DNA of 11,750 bases from DASUGM01 sp036274055 (lineage in GTDB: Bacteria > Acidobacteriota > Vicinamibacteria > Vicinamibacterales > SCN-69-37): positions 1-11,750 of the forward strand of contig DASUGM010000118.1 in assembly GCA_036274055.1 (NCBI GenBank), written 5' to 3'. A program made the position numbers and the translations under genes. This document shows, piece after piece, positions 1-7,349 of this stretch (the first letter of the stretch is position 1; the number at the start of each line of letters is the position of its first letter). The notes under the pieces were generated by a model. The model did no database searches. It was not told the origin of the DNA and worked only from the letters and a program-made list of their open reading frames with translations.

Positions 1-3000
1 ACCCCGCGCGAACGTCTCGCCGGCGGCACTGAACTTCGTCAATTGGTGCTCGGCGTTGCCGGCCGCGTAGCGGAAGAAGTAATCCAGATCGCGAATCTCG
101 AGTTCGCCGTCGTCGTATCCAATCGCCAGACGCTTGTCGCCGGGCAGAAACAGGACGCGGCTCGCTCCCACCGGACGCGATGCAATCGTCGCCAGGAGCT
201 GGCGATCGGCGACGTCCCAAAGTCGGATGGCTCCGTCGCGACTCGCGACCGCCAGCAGCCGGCTGTCCGCGGAAAAATCCAGACTGGGTACGAGCGCCGT
301 TTGGCCTTTGAGCGAGGTCACCGGTGCGCCGGTCGCCGTGTCGAACACGTCCACAGCGCCGAGGAACGTGCCCACAGCCAGCCACCGGCGATCCGGCGAC
401 AGCGTCACGGAGTACGGAGCTGATGTGGACGTGAACCGGCGAACCTCCTGGCCGCTGCCGACCTCACGCATCAGTACCGTCCGATTCGCATGCGCAGTGA
501 CGACGCGCGATTCATCCGCCAGCATCGCCATTACTTCGCTGCCGGTGTCCGGCCACACGCGCGGGTTGTGATCGGTCAGCGCCGCCGCCCACTCCCAGAT
601 CCGGACGCCGCCATTTCGGTCGCCGACCGCGGCGTATTGGCCGTCGCCGACGAACACCGCGGCGCGTGACGACAGGGTTCCAGTCGGCAGCACGGCGAGA
701 CGCGAACCCGTGGCCGCATCCCAGACCGACGTCTGCGCCGGCGTGCCGGAGGTCAGGAGCCTGCTGCCGTCGCGGCTCAGGTCGACGCCAACGACGGCGC
801 CGGGTCCCGCCGCCGAAGTGACTGGCCGGGGTTCACCGACGCGCCATACGGCGCGGACCGCATCATTGCCAACGCTCAGAATCGACTGCCCGTCGTCGGC
901 GACGGCAATGCCGTTCACCGCGCGTGTATGCGCGCGCCACGACTGGATCCGGGCGTCAGCGGCGACATTCCAGAAACGGACTTGTCCGTTGCCGCCATTG
1001 CACGAGGCGACGCGCATGGCATCGGCGCGCAGGTGCGCATCGGTCGAGCCATCGGAGCCGCCGAGCGCGAGCGGCGCAGACCCTTCGTTCGTGAGATCCC
1101 AGAGATCCGTGCGCCACACGCCGGCAACCAGCAGACGGGTCCCGGTCTCGCTGAACGATAGATTGCGCGCGCGTCCAATCGACGTCGCCATCTCACGTCG
1201 CAGGGCGCCGGTCTTCGCGTCCCAGATCCGGAGTCCTCCGGTCGTGTCGCCCGAGGCGACGAGGTGCCCGGCCGGATCGATCGCGAGACTCAGGCCGTTA
1301 GAGGGGTGCCGTCCCGCGCGCCAGCGGATGCGGCGAGTCGTCAGATCAATGGCGGTCACCGTACCGTCGAGACTGATCACCGAGGCCACTGTCGCGCCGC
1401 GATCGATGGCAACCGCGACCGGCTGCGGGATCCCAGTCACCTCCGCGGTGCGAGAACTCTTTGACAGCGACCACAGCTCCACCCGGTCGGGCCCGATCGC
1501 GATCATCGTGTCGTCGTCGCCCGCCACCGCGAGATCGACGAGGCTCGGCGCCACGGTCACGAGTTGCGCAATCAGCCTGCCGGTCTCCAGATCCCAGGTT
1601 CGAATCGAACCGTCCTCGGTACCGAGGACCACGCGCTGGCTGTCGCGGGTGATGTGCAGCCGGCGCGTGCCGCTGGCCGGCTGCCATTTCATCGTCTGTT
1701 GAATTGCGCCGGTCTCGGCGTTGAGCACGTGAACGGTGGCGTCGAGCCGCCCCGCAGTGACCAGCCGGGTGCCATCGGGCGTGAACTTCAACGTCTGCGT
1801 GCCGGTCGCGTGCGGAACCGTCGTCCAGAGATTCGGTTCCCGCGCGTAGATTTCCCAGAGCGCCCAGCGCGCATGGATCGACCCGGGATTCTTGAACAAC
1901 TCCCGCCAGATGAGCTCCTCGGCCACCGGCTGATTGCCGGTCATGCCGGCGAGTCGCCCACGCTCGATCGTGCTGCTGGCGAGCTGACGTTCGAGGCGGA
2001 CGTTCGTTTCATTGGCGCGCGATCGTTGTACGAACGCGTAGGATGCCAGGGCGGAGACGGCGACGAGCGCCGCGGCGCTGAAGCCGAGCGCGAGGCGATA
2101 GCGTCCCAGCTGGCGGCGCACGACATACCACGCGGAATCCGCTGAGGCCGCGATCGGCTGGCCGGTCAAATAGCGCCGCAGATCGGACGCCAGGTCGGCC
2201 GCAGACGCGTACCGCCGTTCTTTTTCTTTCGCCATCGCCCGCGCGACGATGACCTCGAGGTCGCCCTTCAACGCCGGATCGAGCGAGCCAAGACGGATCG
2301 GCTCATCGCTGACGATGCGCTGCGCCAACTCCGGCAGCGACGGATCGCCGTCGGCAAACGGCAGACGTCCCGCCAATAACCGGAAGAGGATCACACCGAG
2401 CGCATGGATGTCCGTGCGCGTGTCGACGTCTTCCGGCTTCGCCCGCACCTGCTCGGGGCTCATGTACGCCAGGGTTCCGACGAGCTGGCCGGACTCGGTG
2501 GCCGGATTCTCCGATCGTCCCGGGGTCACGCGCCGGGCGACGCCAAAGTCGAGCACCTTGGGCTGGCCGTCGGCGGTGACGAGAATGTTTCCGGGCTTCA
2601 GATCGCGATGAATGATGCCGCGCTGATGCGCGTGCTGAATCGCGTCACACACGCGCGCGACGATGTCGACTCGATCGCGAACCGAGAGCCGGCGCAATTC
2701 CGCGAAGTCCGTGAGCGTCGGCCCGTCGACGAACTCCATGGCGATGAATGGCGGCGTCTCGTCATCCCCCGGGTGTGCGGCGAAAATCTGCGCGATGCCC
2801 GGGTGCTGGAGTTCCGCCAGCACCTCGGCCTCGATCTCGAACCGCCGCTGGATCGTGCTGGCCACGAACTCGCGCCGCAGGATCTTGAGCGCGACGATGC
2901 GCGCCGGATGCTTCTGACGGGCGAGATGGACGACGCCGGCCGCGCCGGCGCCGATCTCGCGCATCAGCGTGAAGCCGCCCACCGTCGTTGGCGTGAGCCG

Positions 3001-3174
3001 CTGAGGCAACACGATGTCGGGAAGATCGAGTGCGGCCAGCAGGCGCTCCACTTCAGCCCGAAGCCCGGCGTCGGCGCCGCACGCCTGATCGATCATGCCG
3101 GCGCGGTCTGCTGGCGCCACGTTCGACAACGCCATGAAGACGGCGCTCGCTCGATCGCTCGCGGCGCGGCTCAC
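1..3174 (-). CDS. Membrane Ser/Thr protein kinase with C-terminal WD40 repeats (partial, 3' end beyond left edge)
   Basis: Predicted PknB-type kinase that phosphorylates Ser/Thr on proteins, with a propeller domain for protein contacts. Translation from the GTG at 3174 stays open for 1058 codons to the window edge, so the C-terminus is missing. An N-terminal stretch like that of many acidobacterial and planctomycete kinases (DQACGADAGLRAEVERLLA) precedes the catalytic domain, about residues 69-330. The glycine loop GAGAAG is at 75-80, the ATP-anchoring lysine K97 is in VALKIL, HRDLKPGN has catalytic D191, DFG is at 209-211, and SPE replaces APE. One hydrophobic segment at about 360-382 should anchor it in the membrane, leaving the WD40 part (from about 450) outside the cytoplasm. 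At least 14 WD40 units are visible, many ending in WD, plus the start of another. The GTG start is supported by GGAGGAG seven bases upstream and overlaps the sigma-factor stop as GTGA, indicating translational coupling. Confidence 0.93.
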   Translation of the reverse strand, partial: MSRAASDRASAVFMALSNVAPADRAGMIDQACGADAGLRAEVERLLAALDLPDIVLPQRLTPTTVGGFTLMREIGAGAAGVVHLARQKHPARIVALKILRREFVASTIQRRFEIEAEVLAELQHPGIAQIFAAHPGDDETPPFIAMEFVDGPTLTDFAELRRLSVRDRVDIVARVCDAIQHAHQRGIIHRDLKPGNILVTADGQPKVLDFGVARRVTPGRSENPATESGQLVGTLAYMSPEQVRAKPEDVDTRTDIHALGVILFRLLAGRLPFADGDPSLPELAQRIVSDEPIRLGSLDPALKGDLEVIVARAMAKEKERRYASAADLASDLRRYLTGQPIAASADSAWYVVRRQLGRYRLALGFSAAALVAVSALASYAFVQRSRANETNVRLERQLASSTIERGRLAGMTGNQPVAEELIWRELFKNPGSIHARWALWEIYAREPNLWTTVPHATGTQTLKFTPDGTRLVTAGRLDATVHVLNAETGAIQQTMKWQPASGTRRLHITRDSQRVVLGTEDGSIRTWDLETGRLIAQLVTVAPSLVDLAVAGDDDTMIAIGPDRVELWSLSKSSRTAEVTGIPQPVAVAIDRGATVASVISLDGTVTAIDLTTRRIRWRAGRHPSNGLSLAIDPAGHLVASGDTTGGLRIWDAKTGALRREMATSIGRARNLSFSETGTRLLVAGVWRTDLWDLTNEGSAPLALGGSDGSTDAHLRADAMRVASCNGGNGQVRFWNVAADARIQSWRAHTRAVNGIAVADDGQSILSVGNDAVRAVWRVGEPRPVTSAAGPGAVVGVDLSRDGSRLLTSGTPAQTSVWDAATGSRLAVLPTGTLSSRAAVFVGDGQYAAVGDRNGGVRIWEWAAALTDHNPRVWPDTGSEVMAMLADESRVVTAHANRTVLMREVGSGQEVRRFTSTSAPYSVTLSPDRRWLAVGTFLGAVDVFDTATGAPVTSLKGQTALVPSLDFSADSRLLAVASRDGAIRLWDVADRQLLATIASRPVGASRVLFLPGDKRLAIGYDDGELEIRDLDYFFRYAAGNAEHQLTKFSAAGETFARG

Positions 3175-3761
3175 CGCCCGTCTCCTCCAGTCGCGGGGTC
3201 GACCGATCGGAGGGCGTCGTGCAGCCACGCGCGTGCAAACGCCCACTCGTTCTTGACCGTTGCCGGCGAAATGTCCAGCGCCGCGGCCGTCTCTTCAATC
3301 GTCAGGCCCGCGAAGTACCGGAGCATCACCACCTTCGCCTTGCCGGTGTCGATGCGTTCGAGCCGCGACAGCGCCTGGTCAATCGCGAGCACGTCCTCCA
3401 GCTCCTCGCCCGGCGCGGGAGCGTCCTGATCGAGTTCCACGCGGCGTTCCTGACCGCCGTGCTTGACGCGGCGATAGTGCCGCGCCCGCTCGACGAGGAT
3501 GCGGCGCATCGCAATCGCGGCCGCGGCAAAGAAATGACCGCGGTGATCCCACTTCCGGTCCGAGCGGCCGTCGGCGATCCGGAGATAGGCCTCGTGGACC
3601 AGGGCGGTGGGCTGGAGCGTGAGGCCGGCGGGTTCGCGGGCGATGCGCGCCTGGGCCAGGCGCCGGAGTTCCTCGTAGACCTCCGGCAGTAATTCGTCGG
3701 TAGTCCCGGTCGGGCCGGACGCCTTGGGAGGGTCGTCGGGTCGCTGCACGGCGGTGGACAA
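3171..3761 (-). CDS. ECF-like RNA polymerase sigma factor (Sigma70_ECF family, kinase-associated type)
   Basis: Predicted sigma factor that directs RNA polymerase to a small regulon. The 196-residue protein fits the ECF-like family common in Planctomycetes and Acidobacteria (PF07638/TIGR02999 type). Region 2 spans about 22-100 with the hallmark TALVHEAYLRI (52-62) and FFAAAAIAMRRILVERAR (77-94). Region 4 spans about 122-185, with the HTH LTIEETAAALDISPATVKN (153-171). It is the first gene of a pair with the downstream WD40 kinase (GTGA overlap); in this family such pairing suggests the kinase controls the sigma factor, but that is inference. The start is uncertain. The reading frame is closed by TAG two codons upstream, leaving only TTG at 3761 or GTG at 3749 as ordinary starts, and neither has a clear Shine-Dalgarno. 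A TAGAAT hexamer (3762-3767, minus strand) directly before the TTG would favour the GTG if it is a real -10 box. Confidence 0.9.
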   Translation of the reverse strand: MSTAVQRPDDPPKASGPTGTTDELLPEVYEELRRLAQARIAREPAGLTLQPTALVHEAYLRIADGRSDRKWDHRGHFFAAAAIAMRRILVERARHYRRVKHGGQERRVELDQDAPAPGEELEDVLAIDQALSRLERIDTGKAKVVMLRYFAGLTIEETAAALDISPATVKNEWAFARAWLHDALRSVDPATGGDGR

Positions 3762-3813
3762 ATTCTAGCCAACTTGGTCCGAAACGTCGCATTGGTCCAC
3801 AGCGAGGAAGGAC
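3762..3813. promoter_or_regulatory. Divergent intergenic region between sigma factor and sigma-54 activator, with TTGGTCC direct repeats
   Basis: These 52 bases must hold the promoters or operators of two divergent regulator genes. TTGGTCC occurs twice in direct orientation (3774-3780 and 3792-3798, 18 bases apart). The first copy overlaps a short inverted repeat CCAA-C-TTGG (3769-3777). On the minus strand TAGAAT (3767-3762) resembles a -10 box for the sigma factor, but I see no good -35. On the plus strand GAGGAAGG (3804-3811) is the ribosome binding site for the ATG at 3814. No convincing -24/-12 element is present. The role of the repeats is unknown. Confidence 0.4.
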
Positions 3814-4782
3814 ATGAACCAGACCTTGACCCAGACCGGCACCCAGGACGTCGTCGCCGAATCGGCCGCTTCACGGGAAGTGCTCAGACAGGCGGGCCTG
3901 GTGGCGCCGACGAAAGCCACGGTGCTCCTGCTCGGGGAGTCGGGCACGGGCAAGGAAGTGCTGGCGCGGCACATCCACCGGGTGTCGGCCCGGCACCGCG
4001 CGCCCTTCGTGGCCATCAATTGCGCTGCCCTGCCCGAACAGCTGCTCGAAGCGGAACTGTTCGGATACGAGCGCGGCGCGTTCACCGGCGCCGTGCAGGG
4101 CAAGCCGGGCCAGCTGGAACTGGCGTCCGGCGGCACGCTGTTCCTCGATGAGATCGGCGAGATGCCGCCCGCGGCGCAGGCCAAACTGCTCCGCGTGCTG
4201 CAGGAACGCGAATACCGGCGCCTCGGTGGCACGCGCACGCTGCGAACCGACGTCCGCGTGATTGCCGCCACCAACCGCAATCTCGAACAGTCGATCGCCG
4301 CGGGTCAGTTCCGCGAAGACCTGTTCTATCGCCTGAATGTGTTCCCGATCCGGTTGTCGCCGCTCCGCGATCGCCGCGAGGACATTCTGCCGCTCGCACG
4401 GAATTTCGTGGCGCTCATCTGCCACGACCTGGACCGGCCCTCGCAGCCGATTTCCACCGACGCCGAAGCCAGGCTGCTGGCGCACGCCTGGCCGGGAAAC
4501 GCGCGCGAGCTCCGCAACACGCTCGAGCGCGCCGTCATCGTCAGCGGCGGCGGCGCGATCGCCGCCGCGCATCTGGGTCTCGTGCCTGCCTCCACGGCGA
4601 CGGCCGCACCAGTCACGGCCGTCGCTCCCGCCTCATCCGACTTGCGCGCTCTGGAACGCGCCGTGATCGAGCGAGCGCTGGAGGCCGCGAAGTTCAACAA
4701 GTCCAAGGCGGCGCGAGCGGTTGGCCTCAGCCGGCGCCAGCTGTACGTGCGTCTGCGACGCCATGGCCTGGCGCTCGCTTGA
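3814..4782 (+). CDS. Sigma-54-dependent transcriptional activator, AAA+ plus Fis-type HTH, no sensory domain
   Basis: Predicted bacterial enhancer-binding protein that uses ATP hydrolysis to remodel the closed sigma-54 RNA polymerase complex. All core motifs are present in the 322 residues: Walker A GESGTGKE (41-48), the sigma-54-contacting loop GAFTGA (88-93), Walker B GGTLFLDE (106-113), sensor I ATN (152-154) and the arginine-finger region FREDLFYRLN (166-175). WPGNARELRN (about 227-236) follows. A short Ala/Pro/Thr-rich linker leads to a Fis-like HTH (about 283-318, containing NKSKAARAVGLSRRQLYVRL). The AAA+ domain begins within about 15 residues of the N-terminus, so there is no receiver, GAF, PAS or FHA domain, as in PspF-like activators. 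Activity must be set by expression, by a partner protein, or not at all. A strong Shine-Dalgarno supports the ATG. The stop at 4780-4782 abuts the stop of the convergent AIM24 gene. A candidate target promoter lies at 8870-8885. Confidence 0.95.
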   Translation: MNQTLTQTGTQDVVAESAASREVLRQAGLVAPTKATVLLLGESGTGKEVLARHIHRVSARHRAPFVAINCAALPEQLLEAELFGYERGAFTGAVQGKPGQLELASGGTLFLDEIGEMPPAAQAKLLRVLQEREYRRLGGTRTLRTDVRVIAATNRNLEQSIAAGQFREDLFYRLNVFPIRLSPLRDRREDILPLARNFVALICHDLDRPSQPISTDAEARLLAHAWPGNARELRNTLERAVIVSGGGAIAAAHLGLVPASTATAAPVTAVAPASSDLRALERAVIERALEAAKFNKSKAARAVGLSRRQLYVRLRRHGLALA

Positions 4783-5496
4783 TCAAATCACGCGCTTCAA
4801 CAGGCCCGTCAGCGTCGAGGTCAGGTCCATGTGCCTGCGCGCCTGCACTGTGACGTCGCCGTCTCCCGAGAACAACAACTGAATCGGTTGACCGCCGCCG
4901 TGCCCGACGATGGAGCCGGCGTCGAGATCGGTCTTCAGCCGCGGCCAGCAGTCGCCCGCCCACGACACCAGCGCGGCGGGATCGACCGAGACCGGCGCAT
5001 CGGACGTCACGGGAATGGTCGTCGCCTGATTGGCAAAGCTGATGGCGACGCGCCCGTGCCCGGCCAGTTTCACCACCAGCACGCCGCCCGGGATCGCGAG
5101 GCTGCCGCCGAAGAACATCAGGTCGTGAGCCAGGGATGGTTCGAACGCCAGCAGGCTCGGTGAGGCAACGAAGAGGGTGTCACCCGTCAATTCGACGATC
5201 TGATTGCCATGTCCGTCGTTGCTGAGGAGTAAGCGGCCGCGGCCCTCGGCTTTTGACAACGGCGCCAGCTCACGCTTGATCGCGTCGCGGATCGGGCCGC
5301 GGTGCACACCCACGTGGTCGGAATGAACGACCGGCGCGAGATGAAAACGAAGATCGCCGGTATACGCAACCACGCCGCCTCGCTTGATCCAGAGGTAACC
5401 GTCGACGTCAGCCTGAACAAGGCGGCCGGCCTCCGCAGACGACGCAGACGCGACGAGGCTCAAGCCCCGCCGCGTCGGTTCCATCGTGACGCTCAC
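4783..5496 (-). CDS. AIM24 family protein
   Basis: Resembles the AIM24 family (PF01987), beta-rich proteins of poorly known biochemical role that include the yeast mitochondrial Aim24 and many bacterial members. The 237 residues have no signal peptide or membrane segment, so a cytoplasmic location is likely. Family-like features are the repeated Gly-rich beta strands: GYLWIKRGGVVAYTGDLRF near the N-terminus, a central GDTLFVASPSLLAFEPSLA and MFFGGSLAIPGGVLVVKLAG, then VSVDPAALVSWAGD and the terminal SGDGDVTVQARR, which matches the usual G-x-G-x-V-x-V-Q ending. The GTG at 5496 overlaps the previous stop as GTGA and has AGGGG seven bases upstream; an alternative ATG lies at 5484. It is the last gene of the operon. 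Family assignment is from pattern recognition only, and no substrate can be stated. Confidence 0.72.
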   Translation of the reverse strand: MSVTMEPTRRGLSLVASASSAEAGRLVQADVDGYLWIKRGGVVAYTGDLRFHLAPVVHSDHVGVHRGPIRDAIKRELAPLSKAEGRGRLLLSNDGHGNQIVELTGDTLFVASPSLLAFEPSLAHDLMFFGGSLAIPGGVLVVKLAGHGRVAISFANQATTIPVTSDAPVSVDPAALVSWAGDCWPRLKTDLDAGSIVGHGGGQPIQLLFSGDGDVTVQARRHMDLTSTLTGLLKRVI

Positions 5497-6500
5497 TTGC
5501 CGGCCCCTAATGTCACGAGCGGCAACGGCATCGTGGTCGTCACCATCAACGAGGAGCCTTCGGTTTTCATGCGCGATCCGGTTTCGATGAGATAGCGCAC
5601 ATTCACCACCGAAATGAGGCGCGTCCTGGTCGCAATCGGGAACGAGAGGTCGGGCCCGATCCCATACACGCGGTGCTTCGCGAGCCGCACGCCGTCCGGC
5701 GTGTACGCCTGACCGCCGAGGTCATCGGCGGTCAGCTTCCACTGGCCGTAGTACGCCATGCCGAGGTGGGCGGCGCCATGCAGGAACGACTTCGCCGCGC
5801 CGCCCTCGATCGTGAGCAACTGCCCTGGCCGCACGCCGCTGAGCGTGATCGGCCCGGCGAGGGCCTTCTGCGTCCCGGCCTTCCTGGTGTGGGTTTCCCA
5901 GTACGCCATCGCCGCGACGCTGATGCTGCGCGCCTGGTCGGCATAGACGGTGGTGCCCGCCGACAATTCGTAGCTCCACATGCCCTTGCCCAGGTTGTCC
6001 GACGCCTCGGCCTCGTAGCGGCCGTTGGGCATGAAGACCGCGAACCCGGTCGTGATGTCTGCCCGGCGCCGATGCCATCCAAGTTGGAACGGCATGATGT
6101 AGGCGTCACTGAGACCTGTGCTGGCGTCCTCGTACAGTCCGAGCGATGGCGCCTCGAGCGATCCGTTGGCGATCGGCAGCACGCCCATCATGCCGAGGTT
6201 GCCACCGAACAGTTTCACCTTGCTCACGTAGACCACCAGCGGCACGCTGGCGTTGATCGACTGGTTGCCGCCGGGGTCGAACGTGAGCTCGTTGCCGCGC
6301 GAGTCGCGGACGGTGTCGGTGTGATAGCGGTAGAACAGATAGCCCGCGTAGAAGCCCGGCGCCGGCTGCGAGCCGCTCTTCACGCCCATGTCGCCGAGGA
6401 GGTTTTCGCCGTTCAACTGGGCCTCGGCCGGCCTCGCCGCCGCCGCGGTCGCGGCCGCGACCGCAACGGCCACCAACAAAATCTTTAGAAACCGGTTCAT
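5493..6500 (-). CDS. Outer-membrane MetA/SphA-like protein (phenol-degradation MetA family)
   Basis: Predicted secreted beta-barrel protein of the type annotated as 'MetA-pathway of phenol degradation' or SphA (PF13557-like). Such genes often lie near aromatic or hydrophobic-compound catabolism and may aid uptake across the outer membrane. The 335 residues begin with a clear Sec signal peptide: MNRFLK, a hydrophobic Ala/Val core, and a likely cleavage after AEA at residue 27. The mature part alternates short amphipathic strands rich in Gly and Tyr, such as PGFYAGYLFYRYHTDT, GTTVYADQARSISVAAMAYWE and HLGMAYYGQWKLTADDL, as expected for a barrel. The last residue is Lys rather than the aromatic typical of many barrels. 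The ATG at 6500 overlaps the upstream stop as ATGA and has AAGGGAG seven bases upstream. A role in transporting an aromatic compound is family-based inference. Confidence 0.75.
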   Translation of the reverse strand: MNRFLKILLVAVAVAAATAAAARPAEAQLNGENLLGDMGVKSGSQPAPGFYAGYLFYRYHTDTVRDSRGNELTFDPGGNQSINASVPLVVYVSKVKLFGGNLGMMGVLPIANGSLEAPSLGLYEDASTGLSDAYIMPFQLGWHRRRADITTGFAVFMPNGRYEAEASDNLGKGMWSYELSAGTTVYADQARSISVAAMAYWETHTRKAGTQKALAGPITLSGVRPGQLLTIEGGAAKSFLHGAAHLGMAYYGQWKLTADDLGGQAYTPDGVRLAKHRVYGIGPDLSFPIATRTRLISVVNVRYLIETGSRMKTEGSSLMVTTTMPLPLVTLGAGK

Positions 6501-7339
6501 GCTGCCGCTCCCTTCTGTTGACGACGGCCCTTGTCGATCACGCGCTGCATCATCAAGCGCGCGGTCATCGGGCCTGCGTTCTGGTTCTGGCCGGTGATGA
6601 GATCACCGTCCGCCACAAAGTGATTCGCGAAGAAATCCCGAAGACCGTGCCGCCGGCTTTCGAATGCGGCGCCGGCGGCGCGCAGCGCCGATTCGGGATG
6701 CAGCGGCGTAATCCCGACGCCCAGTTCGTGGATCTGTTTGTCCGTGACTGCCGTGAGGCGACGGCCCTTGACGAGCAACTCGCCCGAGGGCGTGCGCGCC
6801 TTGAGCAAACCGAGCGGACCGTGACAGATACCGCCGACCACCCGGCCCGCGGTCCAGGCCTCGCTGACTTTGCGGCCGACGATCTCGCTCTGGCCGAGAT
6901 CGAATGCCGCGCCCCAGCCGCCTGCAAAAAAGATGATGTCGTAGGCGGTGAAGTCCACGCTCGGTACCGCCAGCGAGTTCATCAACTTGGTCCGCAGCGT
7001 CGCATCGCCGAGCAGCCGGTCGTCGCTGGGCGTGCGGAGCGCCGGCTTCATCGACAACGGATCGATCGGGATGATGCCGCCTGCCGGGCTGGCGACATCG
7101 ACGGTCATGTGCGCGTCGGCGAACACGTAGTACGGCACCGTGAGCTCCGAGGCGAACACGCCGGTCGCGACGCCGATGTCCAGGACGCCGTGATTGGTGC
7201 CGATGCAGAGGGCGCTCGTGCCTTTCATGTCGAGCGCGATGGCCCCCGGGTCTTCCGGATGGACGCCGATGGCGCGGAGTGCCGCCCGAGTCATCAGGCT
7301 CGGGAACGAGGGCGTGCCGGTGAGTGTGCGTTCAGCCAT
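6497..7339 (-). CDS. DJ-1/PfpI superfamily protein, Hsp31-like (putative glyoxalase/deglycase or amidotransferase-like hydrolase)
   Basis: Predicted cytoplasmic DJ-1/PfpI enzyme of 280 residues. The nucleophile elbow is GGICHGPLGLL with C172-H173, and the conserved acidic residue is probably E65 in GVFASELTVPYYVF. The Hsp31-type signature VDVASPAGGIIPIDPLSMKP (81-100) and IIFFAGGWGAAFDL (135-148) follow the family order; Trp occupies the position that is often His in GGHG. Hsp31-type proteins act on methylglyoxal or glycated targets, but substrate cannot be read from the sequence. About 45 extra residues precede the core fold. I chose the ATG at 7339 because AGGAG lies seven bases upstream, overlapping the stop of the preceding gene. 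The frame stays open to a start at 7423, but that would overlap the upstream gene by 74 bases without need. The next gene overlaps by ATGA. Confidence 0.88.
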   Translation of the reverse strand: MAERTLTGTPSFPSLMTRAALRAIGVHPEDPGAIALDMKGTSALCIGTNHGVLDIGVATGVFASELTVPYYVFADAHMTVDVASPAGGIIPIDPLSMKPALRTPSDDRLLGDATLRTKLMNSLAVPSVDFTAYDIIFFAGGWGAAFDLGQSEIVGRKVSEAWTAGRVVGGICHGPLGLLKARTPSGELLVKGRRLTAVTDKQIHELGVGITPLHPESALRAAGAAFESRRHGLRDFFANHFVADGDLITGQNQNAGPMTARLMMQRVIDKGRRQQKGAAA

Positions 7340-7349
7340 GTCGATGCTC

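Noticed and set aside
710..1702. Long plus-strand open frame (330 codons) opposite the kinase
   Set aside because: It is Arg/Ser/Pro-rich with no recognisable fold and lies wholly antisense to a clear WD40 coding frame; it is a by-product of high GC.
2404..3429. Plus-strand open frame (341 codons) spanning the kinase and sigma-factor genes
   Set aside because: It crosses two well-supported minus-strand genes, and its translation shows no family features.
3774..3790. Possible sigma-54 element (TTGG...TCGC) before the activator gene
   Set aside because: The spacing between GG and GC is 11, not 10, and the surrounding bases do not match.
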